Shown: positions 16,369 to 26,330 of the stretch, piece after piece | Numbering within the stretch: position 1 is the first letter of the stretch | How the letters are laid out: each line of letters opens with the position of its first letter | Assembly: GCF_900113665.1 (NCBI RefSeq) | Contig: NZ_FOQD01000004.1 | Span: 248,001 to 312,000, forward strand | Reading direction: 5' to 3' | DNA from: Planctomicrobium piriforme | GTDB lineage: Bacteria; Planctomycetota; Planctomycetia; Planctomycetales; Planctomycetaceae | Length of the DNA stretch: 64,000 nucleotides | Translations under genes and position numbers: made by a program | Notes under the pieces: generated by a model | The model's database searches: none | Seen by the model: only the letters and a program-made list of their open reading frames with translations | What the model was told of the DNA's origin: nothing

Positions 16369-17658
16369 TCATTTCCCGGTATCCGCCTCGATCAGCTTCA
16401 ACCGGTACCACGCCGATTCCACCGGGAAGAACTGTGACAAATACAGTTCGTTGAAGCGGTAGTGCTGGATCACTTTTTCAATCGCCGGGCGTTGTTCGGT
16501 GACGTACGCGGCGTCTGGGCACAGCGTCACGACCCAGGCGGCAAAGCAGGGTTCGCGCATCCAGTCTTTTTCCAGATGCATGCGGGGAGATGCCTTGCCT
16601 TGGAGTCGCAGGCCGGCAACCGCCACGGCCACTGCTTCTTCTTCACTGTTCTGCGGCTTCCAGGCGGCGTTCATCATGTGCCAGTCCGGATCAAAGTGCT
16701 CTTTGCCGTCGACATTGAATTTCTCGCACAACGGCAAACTCTTGGCCGAAAGCTCCGCACTCGATCGCAGACCCTGAGCGTAGGCCTGTTTGAGTTCCGG
16801 GTCGGTTTCCATTTCCCAAAGTGCCCGTAGACAGACGACCCCTTCCGAGCCGGTCCACGAATGACGAGCCCCCTGACCCGGATCGAACTCCAGCCCGTGC
16901 CGGCAGATTTCAATCCGCTTGCGCTGTCCCTTTCCGACCTTCTCTTCCGCAGCCGCCAGATACCGGGCCTGCCATTGCGGATCGCCTGTCAGGTGATGCA
17001 TCGCCTTCAAGACGAACAAAATTCGCGGGGCGCCTTCCCAGGTCGGAAGCATGAACGAACCGCGATACTTCGATGGGCCCCCTTCACACGGCATCCGCCA
17101 TCCATTCTGGTCGAGCGTCGTCACCTGTTCGGTGAACTTCGCGATCAACTCCTGGCGCTCGTCGGGGGTGGCGAGACCATCGTTCAGATATCGCCAGATT
17201 CCGTAGAGCCACGGCGTCGTCTGGTCGTTCGAACCCATCGGGTAGGTCGTTTTGCCATCAGTCGCAATGCCGCGGGCAATGAAGCCCGGCGTGGTTCCGA
17301 TCGAGGAGACCTTCAGCAGGCCATCGATCAGGCGTCTGGCGAGCTTCTTGTCATCGTCTGACTTCGAGAGTCTCCAGCGATTGCACATCGCATCGAGATA
17401 CAGGCCATTGAACATCGGGCCGTCTTCGACGGGAATTCCCCACGACAGCGCACTCGGTTTGCACTCGCGACACTCCTCCGGCGTCGGGCGGATGATGCTG
17501 CCGTCGAGAGCGGTGTAATCGAGGACGAGATTGTACTGGTCGACAAACCGCTTCCAGATTTCGGCATGAGCCCGATCGACCTGATCTTCCGTCTCGCCCG
17601 CCGTAGCCAGGCCGCAGGCTAAGACGCCGAACGTCACAAAGAAAGCGAGCGTTTTCAT
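16369..17658 (-). CDS. Secreted alpha-helical hypothetical protein, planctomycete type
   Basis: 429 aa from ATG 17658 (MKTLAFFVTFGVLACGLATAGE), a clear Sec signal with A-T-A-G cleavage. The mature protein is helical with repeated Trp/Gly motifs (DGPMFNGLYLDAM, TPWLYGIWRYLNDG, ARHSWTGSEGVVCLRAL), reminiscent of (alpha/alpha)6-barrel glycosidases or lyases. No catalytic pair is identified. Function unknown. Confidence 0.6.
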   Translation of the reverse strand: MKTLAFFVTFGVLACGLATAGETEDQVDRAHAEIWKRFVDQYNLVLDYTALDGSIIRPTPEECRECKPSALSWGIPVEDGPMFNGLYLDAMCNRWRLSKSDDDKKLARRLIDGLLKVSSIGTTPGFIARGIATDGKTTYPMGSNDQTTPWLYGIWRYLNDGLATPDERQELIAKFTEQVTTLDQNGWRMPCEGGPSKYRGSFMLPTWEGAPRILFVLKAMHHLTGDPQWQARYLAAAEEKVGKGQRKRIEICRHGLEFDPGQGARHSWTGSEGVVCLRALWEMETDPELKQAYAQGLRSSAELSAKSLPLCEKFNVDGKEHFDPDWHMMNAAWKPQNSEEEAVAVAVAGLRLQGKASPRMHLEKDWMREPCFAAWVVTLCPDAAYVTEQRPAIEKVIQHYRFNELYLSQFFPVESAWYRLKLIEADTGK

Positions 17659-17823
17659 AGTGCTGATCTGCTTGAAGGAAAGGAACAGCCCGGCCACGCC
17701 GAAGCAGAATCAGATTAGCAAAAGCGACAGCGCGAGTCTGCCATCGTGCCTGTGGTGCGATGTCCCGAGCTGTTGGGTGATATTTGAGATTCGCTGCAGA
17801 GCCACAGAGACATCGAAGGATTG

Positions 17824-17950
17824 GACCACGAAAGAAGCGAAACACACGAAAGAAATCAGGGAAGTCGCATCAGATATTGATCTCTGCCGCTCGGAAAAGA
17901 CCGGGAAATTTGTCGACCTTTTCGTCTTTTTTCGTGTCTTTCGTGGTTCC
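17824..17950. repeat. Imperfect inverted repeat with 9-base rhythm
   Basis: The left arm reads CCACGAAAG-AAGCGAAAC-ACACGAAAG; the right arm ends TTTCGTGTCTTTCGTGGTTC. Each arm is built of 9-base units of the type CACGAAANN. Related elements lie at 51437-51597 and 60106-60224. Confidence 0.6.
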
Positions 17951-18101
17951 TTCTTTTCAATGGACTTGGCGTTGAGCAATGGGGTCAAGGATGACTGCAC
18001 AAATCGACATCCGTCCGATATTCTTCTTCCCGCTGAGAACCTTCACTCGAAATGCACCTGCGTGCGGGGGGGCAGGAGTTGTCGCAACACTGAACCTGAA
18101 A

Positions 18102-19034
18102 ATGTTGAACTCTCTCTCGCGTCTCGCCGCCAGCCGTGTGGTGACACCCCTCGTCTGCATCACGCTGCCCGACTACGGCGCGCCCGTCTGGTGCAAACTC
18201 GAATACCTGCAACCGAGTGGTTCCACAAAAGACCGTATTGCCCGTTACATCCTGAACCGGGCCATCCGTCGCGGCGAACTCCTGGAAGGAGGCACAATTG
18301 TCGAAGCCTCGAGCGGCTCGACCAGCATCGCCTTCGCCCTCGCCTCTGCTCAACTGGGCTTGCACTTCACGGCGGTGATGCCGGATGGAGTCAGCCATGA
18401 GCGCATCATGATCATTCGCGCCTATGGGGCCGATGTCGAACTGACTCCCCGCAGCGAAGGCGTCTTAGGTTCGATTCGCCGCGCGCAGCAACTCGCCTGC
18501 GAGTCGGGGGCGTTCTGGCCCCGGCAGTTTTCCAACCCCGACAACGCCCGCGCCCACCGCGATGAAACCGCAGGCGAGATTCTCAGCCAGATGACCACCG
18601 GCAGCGTGGACATCTTCGTCAGCGGTGTCGGCACAGGGGGGACGCTGGTTGGCGTCACTCAGGGGCTCCGTGAAGCGGGTTGTCAGGTGAAACCGGTCCT
18701 CGCCCGACCGGTGAATAGCCGTCTCATTTCCGATGTCGAGTGCTGCAGCTTCAGCCAGCGGATTCCCGGAGTCGTCGAGGGGATGTCAGAAATCTTCGAG
18801 GCCGCCGAGATGCCGGACATGTGTACCTATGAAATCTCGGACGACGACGCGATTCAAGCGACCCGGCAACTCATTCGCTCCGGCTTTCCGGTCGGGCCGA
18901 GTTCGGGGCTGAATTATCTCGCCGCTGTTCGGGCATACCACGAACACGGCGGCCAGCCCGTCTGCCTGACGGTCTTCCCCGACCGTATGGAACGCTATTT
19001 CTCGACTGAGTTGTTTCACGAGAAAGGCGAATAG
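18102..19034 (+). CDS. PLP-dependent cysteine synthase-family enzyme
   Basis: 310 aa from ATG 18102 (MLNSLSRLAAS). The PLP lysine lies in GSTKDR, followed by the SSGSTSIAFAL loop, a VGTGGT phosphate loop and PSSGLN near the end: the layout of cysteine synthase / cystathionine beta-synthase fold II enzymes. The loop SSGSTS differs from the usual SGNTG of CysK, so the substrate may not be O-acetylserine. Convergent with the kinase gene, with stops 15 bp apart. Confidence 0.75.
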   Translation: MLNSLSRLAASRVVTPLVCITLPDYGAPVWCKLEYLQPSGSTKDRIARYILNRAIRRGELLEGGTIVEASSGSTSIAFALASAQLGLHFTAVMPDGVSHERIMIIRAYGADVELTPRSEGVLGSIRRAQQLACESGAFWPRQFSNPDNARAHRDETAGEILSQMTTGSVDIFVSGVGTGGTLVGVTQGLREAGCQVKPVLARPVNSRLISDVECCSFSQRIPGVVEGMSEIFEAAEMPDMCTYEISDDDAIQATRQLIRSGFPVGPSSGLNYLAAVRAYHEHGGQPVCLTVFPDRMERYFSTELFHEKGE

Positions 19035-19049
19035 CCGTCACGGCAAGAA

Positions 19050-20330
19050 CTAAGCTGAGTAATGCCGGGGGAGAATGACCCGGAAGATCGTGCCGTGGGC
19101 GACTTCGCTTTCCATTTCGACGCTGGCATCGAGCAGTTCGCACAGGCGTTTGACGATCGAAAGCCCGATGCCTTCGCCGCGGCGCTGCCGCTCGGGCCGG
19201 GGATCGGGCCGACTGTTCGAGGCGGCGCGGCTGGCGCCATCGGGTTCGACGGAATTCGATTCCTCAGTCGCTTCTTTCAGCGCAGTGGCGAGCGGCCCGC
19301 CGGGTCCGGCGTGAAAGCCCGGCCCGGTATCTTCCACGAACAGCATCCAGCGTTTGGAGTCGTTATTGCGGCTGTCGCCCCAACCGAGAGTCACGCCGCC
19401 GCGATCGGTGTATTTGATGGCATTGAGCAAGAGATTCTGTGCAATCCGCCGCACGCGCACAGGGTCGCACTCCACAATCAACGACTCTGGCCCTTCGATG
19501 CGGATGAACAGCTCTCGCTCCCGCGCCAGCGGCTGCACGCTGTCGCCCAGTTCCCTCAGTAGCATGGCAATATCAACAGTTTCAATATCCCGCTTCTCTT
19601 GCCCCGCCTGCAGGCGGGCCAGATCCATCAATTCGTTGAGCAATTCCTGCTGGCTCACCAGTGCTTTCTGAAACAAAACCATGAACTCGCCGCGCGTATC
19701 CCGCGGTAGATCATCATCGTTCAACAGGTCGGCCGCACTGGTGACAATCCCCAGTTGTCCCCGCAGATCGTGTGTCGCCTCACGGAGAATCTCGGCCTGT
19801 CGTTTCTGAAGTTCCTGCCCTTCTCGAACCGCCATCGCCAGATCCCGCGCCTGGGCAGCCGCTTCCGCCTGCTGCATCCGCACAAACTGGAGTGTGCTCT
19901 GGCTGATCCCCTGGCTGAACAGCACGGTCAATGTGCGATGAGCAAGACCGATCACTCGGCGATCGACCTCCGGATGCGAGTCGGCATAGATTTCGATCTC
20001 ATCCACCAGACAATGATCGAGATGCCCCCATTCACGCATCACTTCATGCAGATTGTAGCCTTGCTGCCAGCGATGAATGCCATGCTCGCTGCCGGCATCC
20101 CCCTGATCCTCCGCTTCGGCGACCGCGAAGTCGCACCCCTTCCGGAGGCTGTTCTCCAGCGCCTGCAGCATCTCTGGAATATGGTCGCGGAACTGGGCTC
20201 GTGAGAGGGACAAGGGAGCCGTCACCTCGTCGTCCTGATGGACGGCCGCCTTCCACTTGAGCAGAATCGCTTCCCGCCGCCGAGACAGATGCTCGATCAA
20301 GGGCAACAATTGTTCGTCGGAGATGTTCAA
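19050..20330 (-). CDS. Cytoplasmic sensor histidine kinase
   Basis: 426 aa from TTG 20330, which has GGAGG seven bases upstream; a longer frame to 20399 lacks a site. There are no membrane segments. Residues 1-170 are helical, of the RsbRD-like sensory type (W-Q-Q-GYN-LHEVMREW). The H-box is EATHDLRGQL (His about 187), with an N-box-like NLLLNAIKYTD, a G1 box VEDTGPGF and a G2 box GEGIGLSIVKRL. An insertion of about 45 residues (Ser/Asn/Arg-rich) splits the G1-G2 lid. No response regulator is adjacent. Confidence 0.85.
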   Translation of the reverse strand: MNISDEQLLPLIEHLSRRREAILLKWKAAVHQDDEVTAPLSLSRAQFRDHIPEMLQALENSLRKGCDFAVAEAEDQGDAGSEHGIHRWQQGYNLHEVMREWGHLDHCLVDEIEIYADSHPEVDRRVIGLAHRTLTVLFSQGISQSTLQFVRMQQAEAAAQARDLAMAVREGQELQKRQAEILREATHDLRGQLGIVTSAADLLNDDDLPRDTRGEFMVLFQKALVSQQELLNELMDLARLQAGQEKRDIETVDIAMLLRELGDSVQPLARERELFIRIEGPESLIVECDPVRVRRIAQNLLLNAIKYTDRGGVTLGWGDSRNNDSKRWMLFVEDTGPGFHAGPGGPLATALKEATEESNSVEPDGASRAASNSRPDPRPERQRRGEGIGLSIVKRLCELLDASVEMESEVAHGTIFRVILPRHYSA

Positions 20331-20528
20331 CCTGTCGCCTCCCTGCCTGCTGCTGGTTGCGGCGACTGTCAGGGAACGCACCACCTGACCTGCGGCCAAT
20401 GCTTGAAAACCGGCCCTGTCAGATCAAGTTTACAGCTTTCCTCTCGCGTTGCCTACCTGCCCAAGAACTCGCAAAGACACAAGTCAGGCAATCTTTACCC
20501 AGTTGCAGCCCGTTTTCACTGGCAACGC
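20331..20528. other. Non-coding spacer
   Basis: No gene or clear motif is seen between the kinase start and the 35-aa peptide stop. Confidence 0.4.
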
Positions 20529-20636
20529 CTACATCGCCTGGCATCCTCGCAGCATCGCGAAGACCAGCAGGCTCAAGACGACGGAAACAAGAATCGACCC
20601 CAGACACCCAAGCTGGTTGGAGTAGAACGCGAACAT
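20529..20636 (-). CDS. Small 35-aa membrane peptide
   Basis: ATG 20636 begins MFAFYSNQLGCLGS; then a hydrophobic helix SILVSVVLSLLVFAML, and RGCQAM before TAG. AGGAAAGG lies about nine bases upstream. The pattern 'LGCLGS-hydrophobic helix-LRGC' resembles tiny membrane proteins I have seen in several phyla, generally unannotated because of size. Function unknown. It has two Cys flanking the helix. Confidence 0.55.
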   Translation of the reverse strand: MFAFYSNQLGCLGSILVSVVLSLLVFAMLRGCQAM

Positions 20637-20722
20637 TGGATTTGGCCTTTCCTGTGAGGATTGATAGCAACCTCAGGGAAAGACCCAATGCATTTTTCAT
20701 TCCGTCGACTGACGGCGTCACC

Positions 20723-20750
20723 AACTGAAAACTGACGACTGAAAACTGAC
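20723..20750. repeat. Heptad repeat, unit NACTGAN, 4 copies
   Basis: AACTGAA-AACTGAC-GACTGAA-AACTGAC, in register with a 7-base period, directly downstream of the beta-helix gene's stop (20766, minus strand). Confidence 0.7.
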
Positions 20751-20765
20751 AACTACGCACCCGTG

Positions 20766-21809
20766 TCATTCCTCCAGCACCGGCTGACCGGTGCAGCCGC
20801 TGAGCCAGGCCGAGCCGGTGATTTCCACATTGCGGCTGTGCCGCAGTGTGATCGAATGCAGCGGCGTCACATCCGGCAAGTCATCCGAGCGATCCGCCTT
20901 GGTGCGGCCGGGCACAATCGTCACTCCGTCGCATTCCAGTAAGGCAATGTGCGAATTGCGAAGCGGATTGTTCTTCACGTCTGCCCCCGAGCGCTGAAAG
21001 CTGCATGATCCGATGAGCAGATTCTTTGACTTCGTCGCGAGAATTGACGGTCCCCAGGTCCTGTCGAAGCGAATGTCCGAGATCTGGTTGTCATGGTCGT
21101 CGGTCAGCACGATGCCGCCGCCGAATTCGATCGTGCAGAACGTGATGTTTGTGTCTCCGGTCGCCAGCGAAATCGACGCCGTCCGGCAGTTGCTGAACGT
21201 GCAATTGTGAACTCGCGAGTCAGGGAAGTTCAGGATGCCAATTCCCATCTGATGAAACCGGCAATTCTCGATCCAGGTTTCGTGCGACTTGTAGTTGCCG
21301 TCGAGACCGATGCTGTGCCGCCAGAACGTACACATGGATATGGTGCAGTACCGTCCCCGGCCATGTTCCTCGACGTCGACGAACTGAATCGCCGTCTGTT
21401 GTGAATCTCCGCCGTCAAAACAGAGACCTGTGATCCGGTTCTGTCCCTGGCAGATCATCGTTGCTTCGGCCAGTTTGCCGTCGCGACGAATTGTGGAACC
21501 GGCCAGCGGGGCATTCCAGTACGAATTATTCCCGCGTCCCCGCAGTCCCACACCCGGCGGAACCGTCAGCGTGGACCGCACCAGATAAACCCCGGCCGGA
21601 AAAAGCACATCGACCTGCTTCTCCAGAGCCATTTGAATCGCAGTTTGAATGGCCTGGGCGTCGTCATTCTGCCCGTCGCCGACGGCCCCGAAATCGCGAA
21701 CTGAAATCGTTTCCTGAGCGCAGGCCATGTCGGTCAACAGCCCGGACAACAGCAGGCATAACGAGAAGCTGCCGAGAAGGTGAACGTGACGAATCGAGAG
21801 CAAACGCAT
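20766..21809 (-). CDS. Secreted right-handed beta-helix (pectate-lyase-fold) protein
   Basis: 347 aa from ATG 21809 (MRLLSIRHVHLLGSFSLCLLL), a Sec signal ending ACAQ. The mature start SVRDFGAVGDGQNDDAQAIQTAI is the classic pectate-lyase-superfamily opening, followed by parallel beta-helix coils (ITGLCFDG, IENCRFHQMGIGIL, VHNCTFSNCRTASI). Such proteins bind or cleave polysaccharides. Catalytic residues cannot be assigned. Confidence 0.8.
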   Translation of the reverse strand: MRLLSIRHVHLLGSFSLCLLLSGLLTDMACAQETISVRDFGAVGDGQNDDAQAIQTAIQMALEKQVDVLFPAGVYLVRSTLTVPPGVGLRGRGNNSYWNAPLAGSTIRRDGKLAEATMICQGQNRITGLCFDGGDSQQTAIQFVDVEEHGRGRYCTISMCTFWRHSIGLDGNYKSHETWIENCRFHQMGIGILNFPDSRVHNCTFSNCRTASISLATGDTNITFCTIEFGGGIVLTDDHDNQISDIRFDRTWGPSILATKSKNLLIGSCSFQRSGADVKNNPLRNSHIALLECDGVTIVPGRTKADRSDDLPDVTPLHSITLRHSRNVEITGSAWLSGCTGQPVLEE

Positions 21810-22161
21810 GCCAGTGTTTTCCAAAATTGAAGATGAATTTGATCGACAACCGCCGAACCGCGCCATTTTGAGAAGAGTTGCCCGGAGCGCACAGGCCAGT
21901 TCACGGTATTGCCTTCCAAATTCCGTCATGACAAATCAGAAAGAATTGGGCGACCACTCCTTAAATGTCTCCCGGCCCCCCGGATTTTCTTGAAGAATTT
22001 CAAATCGCTTGTTGAGGATTCCCGCACAGTCACCGTTTTCAATTGAGGAACGACAGGGGGGGCATTGCGCACTCCTGATCTCGGTCAGGCTCGTCGTCTG
22101 GACTCTGTTGTTTCCATTTTCGAGTTAAGCGAATCGCAGAGACTTTGGCGGGGGACTGAAC

Positions 22162-23019
22162 ATGACTCACTTGCATGCAGTACGGCTGGCATTCGGACTG
22201 TCGTTCTTGGTCGCTCAGGCCGCTTATGCAGATTCGGACCGGCCGATCACCAGCAGCCCCTTTGATCCACAGGCGAAAGCCGTCGAACTCTTTGCTGGCA
22301 TTGAAGCAGGGGTCGTCACGGCGAAACTGGTCGCCAGGGGTTCGGCAGGCGGTAATCTGTTTCTCACCAATCACACGCAAGAGCCGTTAACCGTTCAAAT
22401 GCCCGACGCGTTCGTGGGTGTGCCGGTGCATGCCCAGTTCGGGGCCTCCAATATCCCCAGCCCCTTTGGACAGATGCAGGGCATGGGCAACGCCGGTGCC
22501 GGGAACAGGCCGCAACCGGTCGGCGCCGGCACTGGTAGCACCGGGACCGGGTCAGGACAGAATGGAATCGGAAACAATGGCCCTGGAATCTTTGGCAATA
22601 ATGCTCAGCAAGGCTTCTTCTCAATCCCCGCAAACCGCACGCTGCGCGTCCCCTATACATCCGTCTGCCTGCAACACGGCATGCAGGACCCAACTCCCCG
22701 CGTCACATTCCAGTTGATGCCGGTGGAAATCTACACCACCGACCCCGTCTTGCAGGCTCTGATTCATCAAGTCGGCGACAAGGAAACCCCGCAGCGCACA
22801 TTGCAGGCCGCTGTCTGGAATATTGCCAACGGCCTGACCTGGCAAGAACTCGCCGAGAAAGGAACCAGCCCCGTCCGCATCCCAGGCGACAATTACTTTT
22901 CGTCGAGCCAGATTAAGAACGCTCGCCAACTTGTGTCCGATGTGCAGGGCACAATCCGCGAGAGCAATTCGCTTGAATCGCCAACGAATTCACCGCGAGT
23001 GGCTCGCGCCGCCCGTTAG
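22162..23019 (+). CDS. Secreted hypothetical protein with Gly/Asn-rich linker
   Basis: 285 aa with signal MTHLHAVRLAFGLSFLVAQA and AYA cleavage. Residues about 45-90 form a small beta domain (VTAKLVARGSAGGNLFLTNHT). A Gly/Asn/Thr-rich linker at about 105-150 separates it from a second domain (ANRTLRVPYTSVCLQHGMQDP). A GGCGGGGGA stretch lies upstream but no ideal ribosome site. Function unknown. Confidence 0.6.
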   Translation: MTHLHAVRLAFGLSFLVAQAAYADSDRPITSSPFDPQAKAVELFAGIEAGVVTAKLVARGSAGGNLFLTNHTQEPLTVQMPDAFVGVPVHAQFGASNIPSPFGQMQGMGNAGAGNRPQPVGAGTGSTGTGSGQNGIGNNGPGIFGNNAQQGFFSIPANRTLRVPYTSVCLQHGMQDPTPRVTFQLMPVEIYTTDPVLQALIHQVGDKETPQRTLQAAVWNIANGLTWQELAEKGTSPVRIPGDNYFSSSQIKNARQLVSDVQGTIRESNSLESPTNSPRVARAAR

Positions 23020-23051
23020 TTAACGGTCGCCGCACTTCCCCGGGATCGGGG

Positions 23052-23864
23052 CTACCGGCACAAGAACATCCGTGACAACTGGGTGCAGCACCCGTCGACG
23101 CAAAGAATCGCCGCCTGCCAGCGTTCGCCGCACCAGTAGCCTGGTTCCGGAATCGGCTCCAGCGAATGCGAAATGATGACCGTTGGACCGGCCACAAAGA
23201 TGTTGTGCAGTTCGATCCCCTCTTGCAGGCTGGCCGGAGAGACCCGCACCGGGTTTTCCGCCTGCAACCACTGAATCGAAATCAAGGCATCGGTGAGATA
23301 CTCGGCGCAATGCAGTCCATCGCAGCGTCGTCCAGAGAGGAAATGACTCACGGCATAGGGCCTGCCGAGCTGTCGCTCCAGCGCACACTGATATTCATCT
23401 GCTTCTTGAGCCGTGAACTTCCGACGCGGGTGATACAGCGTCAATTCATCCGGAGCCTGCACTTCCAGGTATTCCGATAACGGCATCTTGCGGACGCCGC
23501 GGCCGTTCATGCTGTCATAGACCCAGGGCTGCTGGTCGATAAACACCACGGCGGCGACATGCGTAAACCGACTTCCCGTGAAGGCCTTCACCGCCAGACA
23601 ATCGCCGTGACTGAAGAGCAACGAGCCGGTTTGGCATTCTCTCGCAATTCTCTCTGCCGCCGATTCAGAGGATGGCAGATTCTGATCTCCGCCCGCGCTG
23701 ATTGAGAAAAGAGGACGGTTATCGAGTTCGATGTCTGCAGCGGTGAAGCCCTCGGCCGGGGTCGGCACGATCGGCTCAGCGGCGTCAATGCAGTTCACGA
23801 GCGCCAGTATCAAAAACCCGAGGGCCGCCGCGATTGTCTTTGATGCTGTCATGCGGCGATCCAT
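23052..23864 (-). CDS. Secreted YiiX/YebB-like permuted NlpC/P60 protein
   Basis: 270 aa from ATG 23864 (MDRRMTASK, then helix AAALGFLILALVNCIDA); ATG 23852 is also possible. The core GSLLFSHGDCLAVKAFTGSRFTHVAAVVF contains the His and following hydrophobic strand typical of YiiX-like permuted papain folds. LHCAEYLTDAL provides the catalytic-type Cys. The C-terminus is unusually Cys-rich (five Cys in the last 30 residues). Such enzymes act on peptidoglycan or acyl/amide bonds in the periplasm. Confidence 0.7.
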   Translation of the reverse strand: MDRRMTASKTIAAALGFLILALVNCIDAAEPIVPTPAEGFTAADIELDNRPLFSISAGGDQNLPSSESAAERIARECQTGSLLFSHGDCLAVKAFTGSRFTHVAAVVFIDQQPWVYDSMNGRGVRKMPLSEYLEVQAPDELTLYHPRRKFTAQEADEYQCALERQLGRPYAVSHFLSGRRCDGLHCAEYLTDALISIQWLQAENPVRVSPASLQEGIELHNIFVAGPTVIISHSLEPIPEPGYWCGERWQAAILCVDGCCTQLSRMFLCR

Positions 23865-24065
23865 CTTGAGAGAAGCCTGTTTACAAAGCCTGCAACGTTC
23901 CATCGCTGCGCAATTCTACCTGCGTCAGATCAACCCGACAATCTGTGACTTTGGGGATGAAACTCGCCGTAATCGCGTTCCCGCAGGGCCATGCGGCGGC
24001 ATTCAGATCGCTTTCGTCCCCCCCGCTGGAACGGTATCCTGACGGCTTCCGAGATCCTCTTCTGG

Positions 24066-26330
24066 ATGGACTGCATGTTCCGGCAACGACTTCCCGCAAT
24101 CCTCTTCTTTCTCTCCGGATTCAGCGGGCTGGTCTATCAGATCATCTGGCTGCGTCTGGCCTTTGCGGCGTTCGGCATTGTTTCACCGGTCATCTCCGTC
24201 GTGGTCTCGGTGTTCATGCTGGGACTGGGAGCAGGGTCACTGCTGGCAGGCTCGCTGGTCCGAAGAGTCTGTCCGACGCGCTCCGCAGCGTTGCTGGCTT
24301 ATGCGGCAGCGGAGTTCTTCATTGGCATAGGCGGTTGGGCGGTCCCGAGACTCTTCGCGCGAGGAGAATCGGCATTGTTGTTTTCCGGACAAACCGATTC
24401 CGCCACCTATCTGTTCCAGTCAGCACTGGTCATCTCACTGTCGCTCGTCCCGTTTTGCCTGGCGATGGGCATGACTTTCCCCCTGATGATGCAAGCCCTG
24501 CGTCTCGATCGCCGACAACCCGACTCATTCAGCTATCTGTATCTCGCCAACGTGCTCGGCGCCTTGTCCGGAACGCTGCTGACACCGGTGGCCTTCGTCG
24601 AACTGTTCGGTTTCGAACACACGCTCTACATCGCGATCGCCGCGAACTGGCTGGCCGCAGCGGGCAGTATCTGGCTCAGCTTTCAACGTCCGACAGCCAT
24701 CGGATCTGAAGAGTTACCGACTACACTTCCCAACGCGTCTTCGGCAAGAGCAGCGGCATCTGCAGCATTTCCTCTGGCAATTCTGTTTTGCACCGGCCTG
24801 GCCTCAATGGGAATGGAAGTGGTCTGGACCCGCGCCTTCTCTCCGGTGCTGCTCACGCAAGTCTATTCCTTCTCGGGACTGTTGTTCGTCTATTTGCTGT
24901 CAACCTGGATCGGATCGGCCTGGTATCGCTGGACGCGACATCGCGCATGTGAACTTTCGACCCCCTGGCTCCTCGCCGCACTGTCGATCGCCGCATTCGG
25001 CCAGTTGCTCGCCAATGATGCGCGGCTGTTTGTGTTTGTCGACACGCACACGGGCTGGAATGCGCCCTGGCTTTTTCTCGTCTTTTGGACGCTGGCAGGC
25101 ATCGTCCCCTACTGCGTGATTCTCGGGTATCTCACCCCGATGCTGATCGACTCCTACTCCAGCGGCGATCCCGCCTGGGCGGGCTTTGCCTATGCAGTCA
25201 ATATCGCCGGCTGCATTCTCGGTCCGTTGCTGGCGTCGTACCTGTTCATGCCGTCATTTGGAATTCAGACCACCGGCGTGTTGTTGGCAATGCCCTTATG
25301 GGCTCTGGCCGGAATCTCCGTCTGGTCCGCCGCAAGCACAGCCTGGACAAAAGGGGCCTTGATCGGCGGTTGGCTGATTGCCACGGCCTGCGGCCTGCTC
25401 GCTCAATTCGACGGAGTCAGCTACGAGGAACTGCTGGCTCGTACCGATGTGACCGTCTTTCGCGATCATACTGCGACCGTCGTGGCGATCCCCGCGTCCC
25501 CACCGCAGATCGCACAACTGATGGTGAACGGCATTGGGATCACGTCCCACACCACGTCGACCAAAATCATGGCCCATCTTCCGCTGGCCACCCTGGAGCA
25601 ACCGCCGAAGTCGATTTTGGTGATCTGTTTCGGCATGGGCACGACGTTTCGCTCAGCGATGACATGGGGCATTAACGTCACTGCCGTGGAGCTTGTGCCG
25701 AGCGTGAAGTCAGCGTTTGCCGTCTTCTTTCCAGATTCGGCCGACCTATTGGACGATCCGCGCGGAGAGATCGTGATCGATGACGGCCGACGATTTCTCC
25801 GTCGCACCGACAAGAAGTTTGACGTCATCACGATCGACCCGCCCCCGCCGGTCGAAGCAGCGGGTTCCAGCCTGCTGTATTCCAAGGACTTCTATACCAC
25901 CTTGAAAGCGCGGCTGAATGAACACGGCATTCTGCAGCAGTGGTTTCCGGAAGGGGACACAAAATCGTACCAGGCCGTTTTGCGGGCAGTGGTCGAATCG
26001 TTTCCCTACGTCCGGGTGTACCGCGGGTTCGACGGCTACGGATGCCACATGCTGGCCTCCCTGCAGCCGATTCCAGAACGATCCACGGCCGACCTCCTGG
26101 CCCGAATGCCTGAAGCCGCACGCCGTGACCTCGTCGAATGGGATCCTGAGACGACTTTGGAGCAGGTGCTGGCGCAGCCCTATGCAGTCGCCGATCTGCT
26201 CGATCCCGATCGGGTCGTCATCATCACTGACGACCGGCCCTTCAACGAGTACTACTTGCTGCGACGTCTGGCGGAGAACTGGAATGGCACCTACGGTGTG
26301 TCTTGGACGGTGTCTCCCCGCCTCAAATGA
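24066..26330 (+). CDS. Membrane-fused spermidine-synthase-like protein
   Basis: 754 aa from ATG 24066 (MDCMFRQRLP; ATG 24075 is equally plausible). The first 470 residues hold about 11-13 membrane helices (FLSGFSGLVYQIIWLRL start), as in the fused spermidine synthase-like membrane family. The C-terminal domain has ILVICFGMGTTFRSA (SAM loop, with F-G-M-G in place of G-G-G), VTAVELVPSV (acidic residue after beta2), IVIDDGRRFL and FDVITIDPPPP. The true substrate of these fusions is unknown; polyamine formation is not assured. Confidence 0.75.
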   Translation: MDCMFRQRLPAILFFLSGFSGLVYQIIWLRLAFAAFGIVSPVISVVVSVFMLGLGAGSLLAGSLVRRVCPTRSAALLAYAAAEFFIGIGGWAVPRLFARGESALLFSGQTDSATYLFQSALVISLSLVPFCLAMGMTFPLMMQALRLDRRQPDSFSYLYLANVLGALSGTLLTPVAFVELFGFEHTLYIAIAANWLAAAGSIWLSFQRPTAIGSEELPTTLPNASSARAAASAAFPLAILFCTGLASMGMEVVWTRAFSPVLLTQVYSFSGLLFVYLLSTWIGSAWYRWTRHRACELSTPWLLAALSIAAFGQLLANDARLFVFVDTHTGWNAPWLFLVFWTLAGIVPYCVILGYLTPMLIDSYSSGDPAWAGFAYAVNIAGCILGPLLASYLFMPSFGIQTTGVLLAMPLWALAGISVWSAASTAWTKGALIGGWLIATACGLLAQFDGVSYEELLARTDVTVFRDHTATVVAIPASPPQIAQLMVNGIGITSHTTSTKIMAHLPLATLEQPPKSILVICFGMGTTFRSAMTWGINVTAVELVPSVKSAFAVFFPDSADLLDDPRGEIVIDDGRRFLRRTDKKFDVITIDPPPPVEAAGSSLLYSKDFYTTLKARLNEHGILQQWFPEGDTKSYQAVLRAVVESFPYVRVYRGFDGYGCHMLASLQPIPERSTADLLARMPEAARRDLVEWDPETTLEQVLAQPYAVADLLDPDRVVIITDDRPFNEYYLLRRLAENWNGTYGVSWTVSPRLK

